Shown: positions 17,667 to 26,015, numbered from the stretch's first letter. The stretch: DNA of 64,000 nucleotides from JABJMC01 sp964459205 (GCA_964459205.1 CAYWKJ010000001.1:21936-85935); one strand, 5' to 3'. Numbers and translations: made by a program. Notes: generated by a model not told the origin, from the letters alone.

Positions 17667-19088
17667 TTAAGCATTTGCCACAAAAGAATCATACCACGAC
17701 ATATCAACCTCTGGATGTTTTTTCATAACATCGGCTACTACTTTTACGGCGCGATGTAGGCGTTCTTTGTCTTGGGATTCAAAGCGCATGGTGAGGTTGG
17801 GAGTGGTATTAGAGCAACGGATAATGCCCCAAGTGTCTTGGTCAAACAGCATGCGCACTCCGTCAATGGTTATGCAGTCATAACTGGCAACAAAATGATC
17901 CTTGAGTTCGTCGACAATGCGGAATTTGTGTTCGTCTGGGCAAGAAACTTTGATTTCTGGGGTAGCGCAAGTTTTAGGAAGCTCGTCGAAATATTCAGAT
18001 AGTTTTTTGGTGTCGCGGCCTAGGAGGGCCAGGGTGCGGAGTGCAGCCACAAAAGCATCGTCGAATCCGTAATAATCTTCGGCAAAGAATAAATGGCCAC
18101 TGACTTCTCCGGCAAGCAAAGCGCCTTTTTCCTGCATGGTTTTTTCTATAAAAGAGTGTCCGGTTTTGGCCATAACGGGATTGCCACCGTGTTTTTTGAT
18201 GAGTTCAGGTACTATTTGAGAGGCTTTTACGTCAAAGACGACTGTGGCGCCGGGTTGGCGAGAAAGTAAATCTTCGGCTAGGAGTAATAAGTGAAGGTCT
18301 GCAGCATAGTGTTTGCCGTTTTCGTCGATTAAGCCAATCCGGTCACCATCCCCATCAAAGCCGATCCCAATATCATATTCTCCAGTTTTCATAACCTCGA
18401 TAAGTTCGGTTAGGTTTTCTTCGTCTTCTGGGTTGGCTTCGTGGTTAGGGAAGTTCCCATCTAACTCACAAAAAAGCTCTTTGACTTCACAGCCAAAAGC
18501 GCGGAATAAGTCGGGTGCAAATTTTCCAGAAATTCCATTGCCAGCGTCTACCGCAATTTTTAGCGGCCGATCGATTTTGATCATTTTTTTCATGTCTTCT
18601 AAATAGAGATCAAATAAATCGTCGCGCTTGGTCAGTTTTCCTTCACCTTCTGTAAAAGAGCTTTCTTCGATGATATTGAGTACAACTTGTAGTTCGTCGC
18701 CGCAGATAGCGTGGGCCATTTTGCCAACCACTTTTATGCCATTGTATTCTTTGGGGTTATGACTGGCTGTGATGTTAATTCCACCGTCCATTTCGAGCTT
18801 GCAAGTGGCGTAGTAGAGGAGTGGGCTGCTAGCTAAATCAATATCAGTAACGTTGCAGCCAGTGGAGAGCATTCCTTTGATGAAAGCCTCTTTGATTTCG
18901 GGGGTGCTTAAGCGATTGTCGCCGCCAACTACGATTTCGGGGCCACTGTGCGCAAGCAAGTAAGTCCCGATTCCTTTTCCAATTAACTCTGCGGTTTCAG
19001 GATTCAGGTCTACTGGTTTATCAGAGGCTGGTTTATGGGCGATTCCACGGATATCATAGGCGCGAAAAATAAGGGGGTTTACTGGCAT
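17667..19088 (-). CDS. manB: Phosphomannomutase / phosphoglucomutase
   Basis: An alpha-D-phosphohexomutase interconverting hexose 6- and 1-phosphates and so feeding nucleotide-sugar synthesis. Four-domain layout: RAYDIRGIA near the start, phosphoserine loop TASHNPKEYNG (Ser 109), metal loop DGDGDRIG (around 245), sugar-binding loop GEVSGHLFF, and a C-terminal phosphate-binding RCSNTTPN. At 473 aa it is full length. Its start overlaps the end of nadM by 10 bases, indicating translational coupling. Mannose or glucose preference cannot be decided from sequence; the symbol is approximate. Confidence 0.93.
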   Translation of the reverse strand: MPVNPLIFRAYDIRGIAHKPASDKPVDLNPETAELIGKGIGTYLLAHSGPEIVVGGDNRLSTPEIKEAFIKGMLSTGCNVTDIDLASSPLLYYATCKLEMDGGINITASHNPKEYNGIKVVGKMAHAICGDELQVVLNIIEESSFTEGEGKLTKRDDLFDLYLEDMKKMIKIDRPLKIAVDAGNGISGKFAPDLFRAFGCEVKELFCELDGNFPNHEANPEDEENLTELIEVMKTGEYDIGIGFDGDGDRIGLIDENGKHYAADLHLLLLAEDLLSRQPGATVVFDVKASQIVPELIKKHGGNPVMAKTGHSFIEKTMQEKGALLAGEVSGHLFFAEDYYGFDDAFVAALRTLALLGRDTKKLSEYFDELPKTCATPEIKVSCPDEHKFRIVDELKDHFVASYDCITIDGVRMLFDQDTWGIIRCSNTTPNLTMRFESQDKERLHRAVKVVADVMKKHPEVDMSWYDSFVANA

Positions 19089-19582
19089 GTTTGAATTCGG
19101 TTAGGGCCATTAATGTTCTTAAGATACTGAGCAACAGCGGGAGGCACAAGGTTTTCCCAGTTTTTTTCTTCTTTCATGCTGAGTCGGACCTGGGTGCCAG
19201 TAATGTTTTCAACAAAATTCACATTAAGAACTTCGTATTGGTCATGGTTTTTAAAAAGTTTTTTAACGATTTTTGAGCCAGTATAAATAGATTGGAAGGG
19301 TGGGACAAGACGAGAGACATGATCTACCCAAAGATCGTAATTATTAATGTTTCGAACTGGAATAATTGTGTAGCGATCGCGTGGGATAGCTAGTTTATCT
19401 AAGGTGGCAGTGATCATTTCCCAGCGTTCGCGAGTTGTAAAAGGATTGTCTGGCTCGTGGTGGTTTTCAGCGCTGCCAATTCCGATTATTAGAAAGTCGC
19501 ACTTTTTTAAAGCATGCAAAACTACACTTAAATGCCCCTTATGAAAAGGTTGGAAACGGCCGATGTAGAGGGAAGTGTTCAT
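19079..19582 (-). CDS. nadM: Nicotinamide-nucleotide adenylyltransferase, archaeal NadM type
   Basis: Transfers AMP from ATP to NMN or NaMN. The nucleotidyltransferase signature GRFQPFHKGH is near residues 7-16 and the second motif ITGTQVR is near the C-terminus, as in archaeal NadM rather than bacterial NadD. I start at the ATG at 19582, which places the signature at the usual distance; an upstream start at 19618 adds an unlikely tail overlapping nadE. At 167 aa it matches the family. It sits eight bases after nadE, so the two final steps of NAD synthesis are co-transcribed. Confidence 0.9.
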   Translation of the reverse strand: MNTSLYIGRFQPFHKGHLSVVLHALKKCDFLIIGIGSAENHHEPDNPFTTRERWEMITATLDKLAIPRDRYTIIPVRNINNYDLWVDHVSRLVPPFQSIYTGSKIVKKLFKNHDQYEVLNVNFVENITGTQVRLSMKEEKNWENLVPPAVAQYLKNINGPNRIQTCQ

Positions 19583-19589
19583 GTGGTCA

Positions 19590-20345
19590 TTATACAGCAA
19601 GAGCCGGTGGCATCTCACGCTTGTGTTTATTTAACTTGATGAGCTTCTGGATTTTTTCAACAAGAGCGGCCGGGTAGCCAGCTTTTATAATGCTTGGTTT
19701 GCGTTTTCCCTCTTCGATCATTTGAAGAACAGCATCAAGAACGCGGTAATTGGCGCCAAGATCGTTTTCGTCAGTTTGATTGGCTTCGAGTTCCGCGGTT
19801 GGGGCTTTTTGGATAATTTCTCCAGGGAGATTTAAATATTCAGCTAAAAGGTAGACATCAGTTTTGTAGAGATTAGCTAGAACTTCAATGTCAGCGGCTA
19901 GGTCACCGTATTTAGTGCCGTAACCAAGTAGGATTTCGCTTTTGTTAGACGTTCCGAGTACGAGTGCCTTATGAGTGTTAGCAAAACTATATAAAAGTCC
20001 GGCGCGAACGCGGGCTTTAGTATTCATTTGAGCAACGCGATTTGGTTTCCAGGGTGCGATATTAAAATCTACAGCTAAGGCATTAATTGGTTGATAGTAG
20101 CTTTTAACCTTAAAAAAGTCAGTAAGAGCTTTGGCGTGTTGGATGTTTTCGTCGCGAGTTACGCCGAGCTCAGGAAGAATAAGAGCAAAAACGTTTGAAG
20201 ACCCTAAGGCATCAACCGCGATTTTAAAAGTTAAGGCAGAATCAATTCCACCACTTAGTCCGACAACTGCTTTGCGGAAATTGTTTTTTTGAAAATAATC
20301 GCGCAGTCCTTTAACAAGCTTTTTGTGAACTTTTTCCATATCCAT
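19590..20345 (-). CDS. nadE: NAD+ synthetase (ammonia-dependent type)
   Basis: Amidates nicotinate adenine dinucleotide to NAD+. The ATP pyrophosphatase loop SGGIDS is at about 31-36; the conserved GTSNKSEILLGYGTKYGD and the acid-binding EANQTDEND segment follow. At 251 aa it lacks the glutaminase domain, so it should use free ammonia. It lies between smpB and nadM in one operon. Confidence 0.95.
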   Translation of the reverse strand: MDMEKVHKKLVKGLRDYFQKNNFRKAVVGLSGGIDSALTFKIAVDALGSSNVFALILPELGVTRDENIQHAKALTDFFKVKSYYQPINALAVDFNIAPWKPNRVAQMNTKARVRAGLLYSFANTHKALVLGTSNKSEILLGYGTKYGDLAADIEVLANLYKTDVYLLAEYLNLPGEIIQKAPTAELEANQTDENDLGANYRVLDAVLQMIEEGKRKPSIIKAGYPAALVEKIQKLIKLNKHKREMPPALAV

Positions 20346-20357
20346 TTTTAGAGCAGG

Positions 20358-20798
20358 TTATCTAGTTTTGTAACTTTGTTGGAGATCTCGGTCCATTTCG
20401 CGTTTTTTGATGGTTTCGCGCTTGTCATGTTTTTTCTTTCCGCGGCCAACGCCTATTTGAACTTTGATGCGGCCGTGAAGAGTAAAAATTTTGAGAGGAA
20501 CAATGGAAATTCCGGGAGTATCCAAAAAGGAATTAACTTTATCGATTTCTCGACGATTTAGCAAGAGTTTTCGCTTGCGCTTGCCATTTCCGTCGGGTTG
20601 ATTGGCTGGCTGATAGGGAGATATTTGAACATTTTCAAGCCAGGCTTCATTGTTTTTTACGGAAATAAATCCTCCTTTGATTTGGATTTTTTTGGCGCGG
20701 ATCGCTTTGACTTCGTAGCCGTGTAAGACTAGTCCGGCCTCGAATTTGTCGATAATTTCGTAATCGAAAAAAGCCTTTTTGTTCTTGATAATTTCCAT
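20358..20798 (-). CDS. smpB: SsrA (tmRNA)-binding protein
   Basis: Brings tmRNA to stalled ribosomes. The OB-fold core GLVLHGYEVKAIRAKKIQIKG and the basic C-terminal tail (KKKHDKRETIKKREMDRDLQ) are characteristic; 146 aa is the normal size. It heads the NAD/sugar-phosphate operon. I did not find the tmRNA gene in this window. Confidence 0.96.
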   Translation of the reverse strand: MEIIKNKKAFFDYEIIDKFEAGLVLHGYEVKAIRAKKIQIKGGFISVKNNEAWLENVQISPYQPANQPDGNGKRKRKLLLNRREIDKVNSFLDTPGISIVPLKIFTLHGRIKVQIGVGRGKKKHDKRETIKKREMDRDLQQSYKTR

Positions 20799-20851
20799 AG
20801 TGACTAGATTTTATCGACCTTTTACGCGTTCGTCCAATTCTGACTGGGTGT

Positions 20852-21367
20852 TTAAATCAGCCAGGGGTGTTTTTTAACGAATTTAAGCTTGCTCCACCAA
20901 TGATGCAGGCTAAAAGCATAGCCGCAACGTGTTTGGGGGAGTAGTAGTAGCACAAAAGCGTAAGCAATATGATCGTCGAGAAAGGGATGATGTTCTGGGG
21001 GTAGGGCGGCTAAATACATGAGAATCATCATCAAAGCTCCGGAATAACCAGCAATTTTGGTGCCAACCCCGAGTAATAAAGCGAGACCAATACCAAGTAG
21101 CCCAATCATAAATAGCCAGTCTACAAATAGGTTGCCAGCCATGGCTTGAAAAATTTCAGCGAAAGGCCCCTTAGTGGCGTAAGTTAAAAATCCATAAGTT
21201 GGCGAGCCGCCAGCTAGCCAGGCATCTTCGGGGACAGTAGCAAAGCCAAGGCCAAATAGTTTATCTATAAAAGCCCAAAAGAAAATGCCGCCCATGACGA
21301 GTCGCAAGCCAGCAAAGATAATTTTTCTATAAAGTGTGGGAGCAGGGCAAAAATGAGGGAATTTCAT
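20852..21367 (-). CDS. DoxX-family membrane protein
   Basis: Four predicted membrane helices (about 14-32, 75-97, 101-120, 130-150) with the conserved GLRLVMGGIFFWAFIDKLFG start and a WLFMIGLLGIGLALLLG segment. The family includes the small subunit of thiosulfate:quinone oxidoreductase and many uncharacterised membrane proteins, so no reaction is assigned. It probably has its own promoter, with a gap of about 50 bases to smpB. Confidence 0.85.
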   Translation of the reverse strand: MKFPHFCPAPTLYRKIIFAGLRLVMGGIFFWAFIDKLFGLGFATVPEDAWLAGGSPTYGFLTYATKGPFAEIFQAMAGNLFVDWLFMIGLLGIGLALLLGVGTKIAGYSGALMMILMYLAALPPEHHPFLDDHIAYAFVLLLLPQTRCGYAFSLHHWWSKLKFVKKHPWLI

Positions 21368-21497
21368 GGGAGAGGGTTAAGATTTAAAAGAATTATATCA
21401 TTGATGAGTGGATCTTTGTTAATAAACAAGAAAATTAGTAAAAACAAAGGAACAAGAGTATTGTTAATTAAATCTCATTCGATTAATTAATATTTAT

Positions 21498-21869
21498 ATG
21501 AAAAACATATTTATTCTGCCCTTATTTATAATAGTTTTATTTGTAATGACTGCCTGTTCATCTGCCACGCTAGAAAATAATACTGAAAATGCTAGTTTAG
21601 TTTTGGCCGAGACTGCTTGCGTGATGCTGGATTCAAACACAAGTAATGAAGAAAAAGTAGAATTAGCCAATGCCCTACCTGTTAAATACGGATTTGAAGA
21701 TCCTCAAAGTATGGATGCATATATAGATTCACTTAAAGGCACAGATGAAGCAATTATTCTTGTTGAAAACACCGCCAAAAATATTGGTTTATTTTGCGAA
21801 GATATTTTTATTGAAAATGGGTTGAGCCCGTATGATGTTGCTAGTGAGTCGCTCCAATCAATACTTTAG
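21498..21869 (+). CDS. Small lipoprotein (123 aa)
   Basis: Unrecognised. A signal peptide ends in a clear lipobox MTAC (Cys about residue 20), followed by a Ser/Thr/Asn linker. The mature part contains an acidic helical domain with two further cysteines, at about residues 36 and 97, which might pair. It overlaps the end of the convergent BASS transporter gene by 12 bases. Confidence 0.75.
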   Translation: MKNIFILPLFIIVLFVMTACSSATLENNTENASLVLAETACVMLDSNTSNEEKVELANALPVKYGFEDPQSMDAYIDSLKGTDEAIILVENTAKNIGLFCEDIFIENGLSPYDVASESLQSIL

Positions 21870-22766
21870 ATGCTTGTTGAGCCACTTAAAAATCCCAATA
21901 GTTGTGCCCCAAGGGATTTCAGAGATTATTAATAAAAGCGCAATTTCTGGGGTGAAGAATTTAAAAGCTAACACGATTCCTAAGCCAGCGTTGGGGTAAG
22001 CCTTGGTTGTAGCAAGAGCAATACGGTCTTTTTTGGAGCGCCAAGGCGCTATAAAGTAACCAACCAAATAAAGCGCAAAGAAAATGGCGTAGAGATAGAC
22101 AAGATAATTAAGTACCGAGAGAGGGTTTTCCAGAATATAGTCGGATTGATACGCAACAACTGAGTACATCACAAACGAAATAAATATAACGCTTAAACCA
22201 TTTAACGATGGCTTGATTTTTTTAACAGTTTTTGGGGAGTAGGTTTTTAGGATTTGCGAAATTAAAAGAGGTACGAAAATAGTAAGGATGAGGGTTCCAA
22301 ACATTCCTAACATATCTAATTCAATAGTGGTGTCGGTAAGCAGCCAAAAAAGCCCAATCATGCTAAAGGGCACAATCAAATTAATAATGGTTACAATGGT
22401 CAAACTAAGCGCGGCATTGCCTTTTGCCATATCTGTTAAAGCAGGGGCGGCAACCGCTGATGGGAGTGAGGCAAAAAGCAAAAATCCAAGAGCAAGTTCT
22501 GGAGTCAAAAATTTCATTACCATAAATAATAAAATGGGAATGATGACTATATAAGCAGCTAGAATATAAATTAGGAAAATTGGTTTTTTGAGCTCTTTGG
22601 TTATGGCCGCAGAATCGGTTTTTACGAAAGTGACCAACATTAAAGCAATGATGGCGTGTAAAACGTACTCATGAGAGAACGGGCTTAATTCTGGCAAGAG
22701 TAGGCCGACTATCATGGCCACAATAATGGCCAGGGAGGCGTGTTTTTCGAGAAATTTTAATATCAT
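21858..22766 (-). CDS. BASS-type (bile acid:sodium symporter family) transporter
   Basis: About nine to ten membrane helices in 302 aa. Family hallmarks are the crossover segments SLPSAVAAPALTDMAKGNAALS in the middle and AYPNAGLGIVLAFKF near the C-terminus, which in this fold line the sodium and substrate sites. Members move organic anions such as pantoate, pyruvate or bile acids; the substrate here is unknown. In a CPR cell dependent on scavenging, uptake of a cofactor precursor is plausible but is inference. Confidence 0.85.
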   Translation of the reverse strand: MILKFLEKHASLAIIVAMIVGLLLPELSPFSHEYVLHAIIALMLVTFVKTDSAAITKELKKPIFLIYILAAYIVIIPILLFMVMKFLTPELALGFLLFASLPSAVAAPALTDMAKGNAALSLTIVTIINLIVPFSMIGLFWLLTDTTIELDMLGMFGTLILTIFVPLLISQILKTYSPKTVKKIKPSLNGLSVIFISFVMYSVVAYQSDYILENPLSVLNYLVYLYAIFFALYLVGYFIAPWRSKKDRIALATTKAYPNAGLGIVLAFKFFTPEIALLLIISEIPWGTTIGIFKWLNKHLKY

Positions 22767-22850
22767 AATTCGCGTTTAAGTATACAGTTTTGGTGGCGTA
22801 AAGGGGAGATCTCGTTTAGACTAAGATTAATTAATTTAACCTCCCTTTTT

Positions 22851-23696
22851 ATGGATGGCGAAACTCCTGGATTTACTCCACCACAAGATCCTGCCCCTCA
22901 ATCTTCTACCCCACAAGATTCTGCCCCACAAACCCCGCCTGCTTCTCCGGCCGGCTCTACGCCCCCTCCAGTTAATACCCCTCCTGTTTCTGGAAAATCT
23001 CCTTTTGGATCACGAAATGTGATTATTGCTATTATTGTCGTAGTTTTAGTAGTTGTTGGAGGAGTTGCTTATTGGAATCAACAGCAGCAAGAAAAGGAAT
23101 TACAAGAATTTTTTGACATGTTAGATGATTTTGAAGATTACGATTACGATTACGACTATGATTATGAATATGAAACAGGCTACGATACTTCTTATGGAGA
23201 ACGTGATAGTTATTTAAGTTATGAGTCTGTAACGCCAGGTTATTACACTTATTCTGATCTTAAATACTGGTTTGATATGGATTACCCAATGGATTGGGAA
23301 TTAGATGTGGATGATTCAATTGTAGCTGTAACTTTTTTGAGTCCTTACTCAGATGATTTAGATTATTTTGCTGAAAACGTAAATGTGACTACCGAAGATA
23401 TTTCTTGGTATGGGCCAATGACCTTGGATGAATATGGCGAAGCCTCAATGGAGCAAATTGAGTTAGCTTTACCAGGTTACGAAATTGTTGAAATTCGTGA
23501 TAGTTGGCTAGGAAATCATGAAGCTCAGTATATTTTGGGGTCCTATGTAATGGGGTCTTTTGATACTCGAATTATGTCTGCCTTCACCTTGGTAGATGGC
23601 ACCGCTTATGTAGTTACTTATACCTACGAAGCTGGAAATGCCGATCTTTATCAAGATGTAGTTGATTACATGATGACTACGTTTGAGGTTTGGTAA
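22851..23696 (+). CDS. Membrane-anchored protein with Pro-rich head, Asp/Tyr repeat and PsbP-like extracytoplasmic domain
   Basis: 281 aa. Residues 1-52 are Pro/Ser/Gln-rich and cytoplasmic, one span follows at about 57-74, then an acidic linker with a run of alternating Asp and Tyr (about 95-108, encoded by repeated GAT/TAC codons), and a folded domain from about 125 that looks like the PsbP/MOG1-like fold (FDMDYPMDWELDVDDS, then VTYTYEAGNADLYQD). This domain order is common in CPR surface proteins. The repeat tract may vary in length between strains. Confidence 0.7.
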   Translation: MDGETPGFTPPQDPAPQSSTPQDSAPQTPPASPAGSTPPPVNTPPVSGKSPFGSRNVIIAIIVVVLVVVGGVAYWNQQQQEKELQEFFDMLDDFEDYDYDYDYDYEYETGYDTSYGERDSYLSYESVTPGYYTYSDLKYWFDMDYPMDWELDVDDSIVAVTFLSPYSDDLDYFAENVNVTTEDISWYGPMTLDEYGEASMEQIELALPGYEIVEIRDSWLGNHEAQYILGSYVMGSFDTRIMSAFTLVDGTAYVVTYTYEAGNADLYQDVVDYMMTTFEVW

Positions 23697-23724
23697 GCCA
23701 AAACGTAAGGTTTTCTTTAGTCGC

Positions 23725-23769
23725 TGGAAAGAACCTCATTTGATGCATGCTCAAATGAGAATCTTCTGC
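23725..23769. repeat. Hairpin repeat with GATGCATG loop, copy 2
   Basis: CTCATTTGA and TCAAATGAG pair around TGCATGC, with the same GGAAAGAACC and GAATCTTCT flanks as the copy at 4553-4599. On the minus strand it follows tRNA-Ser, so it might serve as that gene's 3' processing or termination hairpin. Confidence 0.55.
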
Positions 23770-23786
23770 CGTTGGCTTGAATGTGA

Positions 23787-23877
23787 TGGCGGAGAGAGGG
23801 GGATTCGAACCCCCGGTGACAAAAAATGCCACACACGCTTTCCAAGCGTGCTCCTTAAGCCACTCGGACATCTCTCC
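23787..23877 (-). tRNA. tRNA-Ser (GGA)
   Basis: 91-nt class II tRNA with a long variable arm. Acceptor GGAGAGA/TCTCTCC, discriminator G, encoded CCA. The anticodon loop TTGGAAA has GGA at positions 34-36, reading UCC/UCU codons. It follows rpmB on the same strand by 23 bases. Confidence 0.95.
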
Positions 23878-23900
23878 GTGATGGGTTGTTTAGGGACGAA

Positions 23901-24092
23901 TTAGATTTTTTTGGTCAAGGTACGAAGACAACGAGTGCAGACTTTTTTCTTCTGAAAGCTTTTGGAGGCAGCGTCCCAGAGGCGCTTAACCACTAGATTC
24001 GGGAGAAAACGACGTTTAGTTTTGCGTTGGGAATAACTTACGTTGTGCCCAGTAGCGGGACGTTTTCCACAGGTTTCACAGACTTTTGACAT
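23901..24092 (-). CDS. rpmB: 50S ribosomal protein L28
   Basis: 63-residue L28 with CETCGKRPATGHNVSYSQRKTKRRFLPN at the start, the universal L28 signature including GHNVSHS-like and TKRRFLPN segments, and a basic tail with a second Cys-x2-Cys-like pair split across the chain (CETC near 5-8, CTRC near 56). Placed directly before tRNA-Ser. Confidence 0.95.
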   Translation of the reverse strand: MSKVCETCGKRPATGHNVSYSQRKTKRRFLPNLVVKRLWDAASKSFQKKKVCTRCLRTLTKKI

Positions 24093-24205
24093 AACAAATA
24101 GTTAGATTCGGCCCGCCAAAAATACTATGTGGGCTCCTGTTTGGCAAGGGAAAGTGAGAAGGGGGGGCGCTTGCACCCATGGCGTGGTTCGCGTAAAACA
24201 GATGT

Positions 24206-24829
24206 ATGGTAGATATTTATTTCATTATTGCGTTGGTGGTGGCCATTACTGTGCATGAGTTTTCACATGCTTGGATGGCTAATTATTTAGGGGATCCTAC
24301 GGCTAAGTATCAGGGGCGAGTAACCCTAAATCCGCTTAAGCATTTGGATGTTTTTGGGACGATTATGTTGTTTTTGGTTGGACTTGGTTGGGGGAAGCCA
24401 GTGCCGGTTAATCCACGTAATTTAAAAAATTTAAAAAGAGATTCCGCTCTGGTTTCGTTAGCGGGGCCGCTTTCTAATATTTTAGTGGCCATAGTGGTGG
24501 CTTTTCCTTATAAATATCTGGTAATGAATGAGGGGGCAGAATGGATTGTGCTGACTTTGCAGGCGGTTTTTGATTTAAATTTACTTTTAGCGATATTTAA
24601 TTTATTGCCATTACCGCCCCTAGATGGGTCTAAGATTATTGGGGTTTTTGTGCCGCGTCGGCTTGAGCGGATGTATCAAAATTTCTTACATGATGGAATT
24701 AAATGGTTTATTGCCGTGATTTTGGTAGATTCGTTTATTTTTGGCAGGATGTTTGGATTTTCAATCTTGTGGGTAATTATTGGAACTGTGTATCAGTTAT
24801 TAGCAGGATTAATTTTAATTGGAACTTAA
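24206..24829 (+). CDS. Site-2 protease family (M50) membrane metalloprotease
   Basis: 207 aa, about five membrane helices. HEFSH at residues 17-21 is the zinc-binding HExxH; the third ligand Asp lies in LLPLPPLDGSKI around residue 140. These short proteins lack the PDZ domains of RseP and are typical of Patescibacteria and Firmicutes; targets are unknown. It is preceded by about 110 bases without an obvious signal and followed by the structured-RNA region. Confidence 0.88.
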   Translation: MVDIYFIIALVVAITVHEFSHAWMANYLGDPTAKYQGRVTLNPLKHLDVFGTIMLFLVGLGWGKPVPVNPRNLKNLKRDSALVSLAGPLSNILVAIVVAFPYKYLVMNEGAEWIVLTLQAVFDLNLLLAIFNLLPLPPLDGSKIIGVFVPRRLERMYQNFLHDGIKWFIAVILVDSFIFGRMFGFSILWVIIGTVYQLLAGLILIGT

Positions 24830-24930
24830 ATTTAAGGTAGAGCAAGAGGTTTTTTTACAGCATCTGGTGTTTTTATATGTGTAAGAGCACAAGATGTGGT
24901 TGTTTAAGCCAAAAAATAGCGTTTTGCTTT

Positions 24931-24959
24931 TTGACGGGAGGGGCCATTTTTAGTAAAAT
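24931..24959 (+). promoter_or_regulatory. Strong promoter with no gene behind it (TTGACG-N17-TAAAAT)
   Basis: TTGACG (24931-24936) and TAAAAT (24954-24959) at ideal spacing. No reading frame of note follows; instead there is a series of hairpins ending in a terminator about 220 bases later, which is the main reason to propose an RNA gene. Confidence 0.7.
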
Positions 24960-24965
24960 GTATGC

Positions 24966-25184
24966 GCTCTACTTGGTACGTATTCGATCTTTTAATACTC
25001 TCTCACCTATTCTCACCTAAGGGATTCCAATATTTCTTTCTGCTGTGGCGGAAAGCGTGAGGTTTCCCACCTGTCTTAACAGGGGTAGTATTTGGATCCC
25101 TACGGCCTTAAGCGGAGTGACTTAAATTTATTTAAGTCCGCGTTTAAGGAGGTCGCCCCAGCTTAGGCTGGGGGGATTTTCTTT
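24966..25184 (+). ncRNA. Candidate structured non-coding RNA of about 220 nt
   Basis: Between a near-consensus promoter and a terminator (CCCCAGC-TTAG-GCTGGGG then ATTTTCTTT, 25156-25184) lies a chain of hairpins: GGAAA/TTTCC around 25050-25067, CCTGT-CTTA-ACAGG around 25070-25083, GTAG/CTAC around 25085-25103, and a long stem from CCTTAAGCG through GACTTAAA-TTTA-TTTAAGTC to CGCGTTTAAGG (about 25106-25149). I checked it by eye against 6S, SRP, tmRNA and RNase P hallmarks and none fits. It could be a lineage-specific sRNA, or a poorly conserved 6S RNA. Confidence 0.5.
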
Positions 25185-25230
25185 ATCCCATGGGGAAACC
25201 AGGGTTTCCCCCTAGGTAACCCCCTTCGTT

Positions 25231-25350
25231 AAGGTTGTTCGTAAAAAGTAAGCTTCGCTAAACTTCGTAAAATTTTCCTCGGGGCCCGCGAGACCCGGAG
25301 AAAAATGTTTACTACGTGCGCTCAGCTTATTTTTGCTCACGCTTTTTATA
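25231..25350. repeat. 120-bp palindromic repeat, copy A
   Basis: Nearly identical to 28444-28564. It folds as a long imperfect hairpin: outer arms AAAAAGTAAGC and GCTTATTTTT, and inner arms GTAAAATTTTCCTCGGG and CCCGGAGAAAAATGTTTAC. Between copies the outer arm changes C to T on one side and G to A on the other, keeping the pair. It directly adjoins the closing arm of cassette 3. Confidence 0.8.
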
Positions 25351-25389
25351 TTTTGGCGTATCAAAAAAGATTGTGACAGCACGAGTTTT

Positions 25390-25685
25390 GGTGGTGGTTA
25401 AAGGCGGACCCATGGGCCCGGGAGGGGGACTCTTCTCGCGGCGCTCGGCGCCGGTCGTCGAATGAGTCCTCGCCTCCTCTGGCGGCCGCAGGTGGGCACT
25501 GGGGGAGCGTTCATGGTTGTTCTCGCCGTCGTCACAGCGGCCGAAGCCACTGCTCAGGGTCGAACGCACACAGTTTCATTCCCAGCACCGGACTTAGATT
25601 CCGGTAGTAGTCGAAGTATTCAGTTTTGCGGTCGCCTAGTAGACGTTCTACTAGGACTTTGGGAACCCGATCAGCCGGCGTATGG
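25390..25685. other. GC-rich stretch of cassette 3 without a convincing gene
   Basis: About 300 bases, very GC-rich. On the minus strand an ATG frame beginning near 25515 gives an Arg/Pro-rich peptide of about 38 residues, and a longer GTG frame runs out through the inverted repeat; neither has an SD or a convincing residue pattern. It could be a decayed gene or the body of a structured RNA. Confidence 0.4.
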
Positions 25686-25772
25686 CTAGGTCAGGTCCAG
25701 CGCCTCGTGGTACGTGATCTCGATGTTGCGACCGTGCGTGTCCAGGATCTCGATGTGGTAGTGCGCCTGCAT
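25686..25772 (-). CDS. Very small protein of cassette 3 (28 aa)
   Basis: ATG at 25772 preceded by GAGGTG at SD distance; the product starts MQAHYHIEILDTHG and ends at TAG. It is soluble, His-rich and amphipathic, with no signal or membrane span. Its 87-nt length equals that of the small ORF in cassette 4, though the sequences are unrelated. GC-rich codons set it apart from host genes. Such a short frame may arise by chance, but the SD and its place behind the conserved leader hairpin favour translation. Confidence 0.45.
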   Translation of the reverse strand: MQAHYHIEILDTHGRNIEITYHEALDLT

Positions 25773-26015
25773 GGCTTCACCTCAAACCTTTCTCCCATTT
25801 CTGGGCGACAACCTCTTATACAGAAGATGAGAAGCTGGCGTCCAGAAATGAGTTAAAACCCGTGCTGTCAAATGTCAGCCTGCTTTAATGAGGGGTAGCC
25901 GTTCCTTGGGGTGGAAGACGAATCCTACAATTGCTGCAGGGAAGCCAAAAAGGCTTGGTTTGACCTTAGCGAAGGGCGGGGCTTATTGTCAATAAATTTT
26001 GCTTATTGACAAAAT

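Larger units (their letters stand above)
25375..25869 (-). repeat. Cassette 3 bounded by a 15-bp inverted repeat
   Basis: GACAGCACGAGTTTT (25375-25389) and AAAACCCGTGCTGTC (25855-25869) match with one mismatch. The arm follows TTT on the minus strand as in cassettes 1, 2 and 4. Inside, in order: leader hairpin CATTTCTGG/CCAGAAATG (25796-25850), SD, a 28-codon ORF, and about 300 bases of very GC-rich sequence with only doubtful short frames. I could not find a good minus-strand promoter for this unit. Confidence 0.65.

Noticed and set aside
24966..25184. tmRNA, SRP RNA or RNase P
   Set aside because: No tRNA-like ends, no GGAAG..AGCA loop and no RNase P core; left as an unassigned RNA.
25327..25569. 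80-codon minus-strand frame with GTG start
   Set aside because: No SD, low-complexity Pro/Arg composition, and it reads through the closing arm into the 120-bp palindrome.
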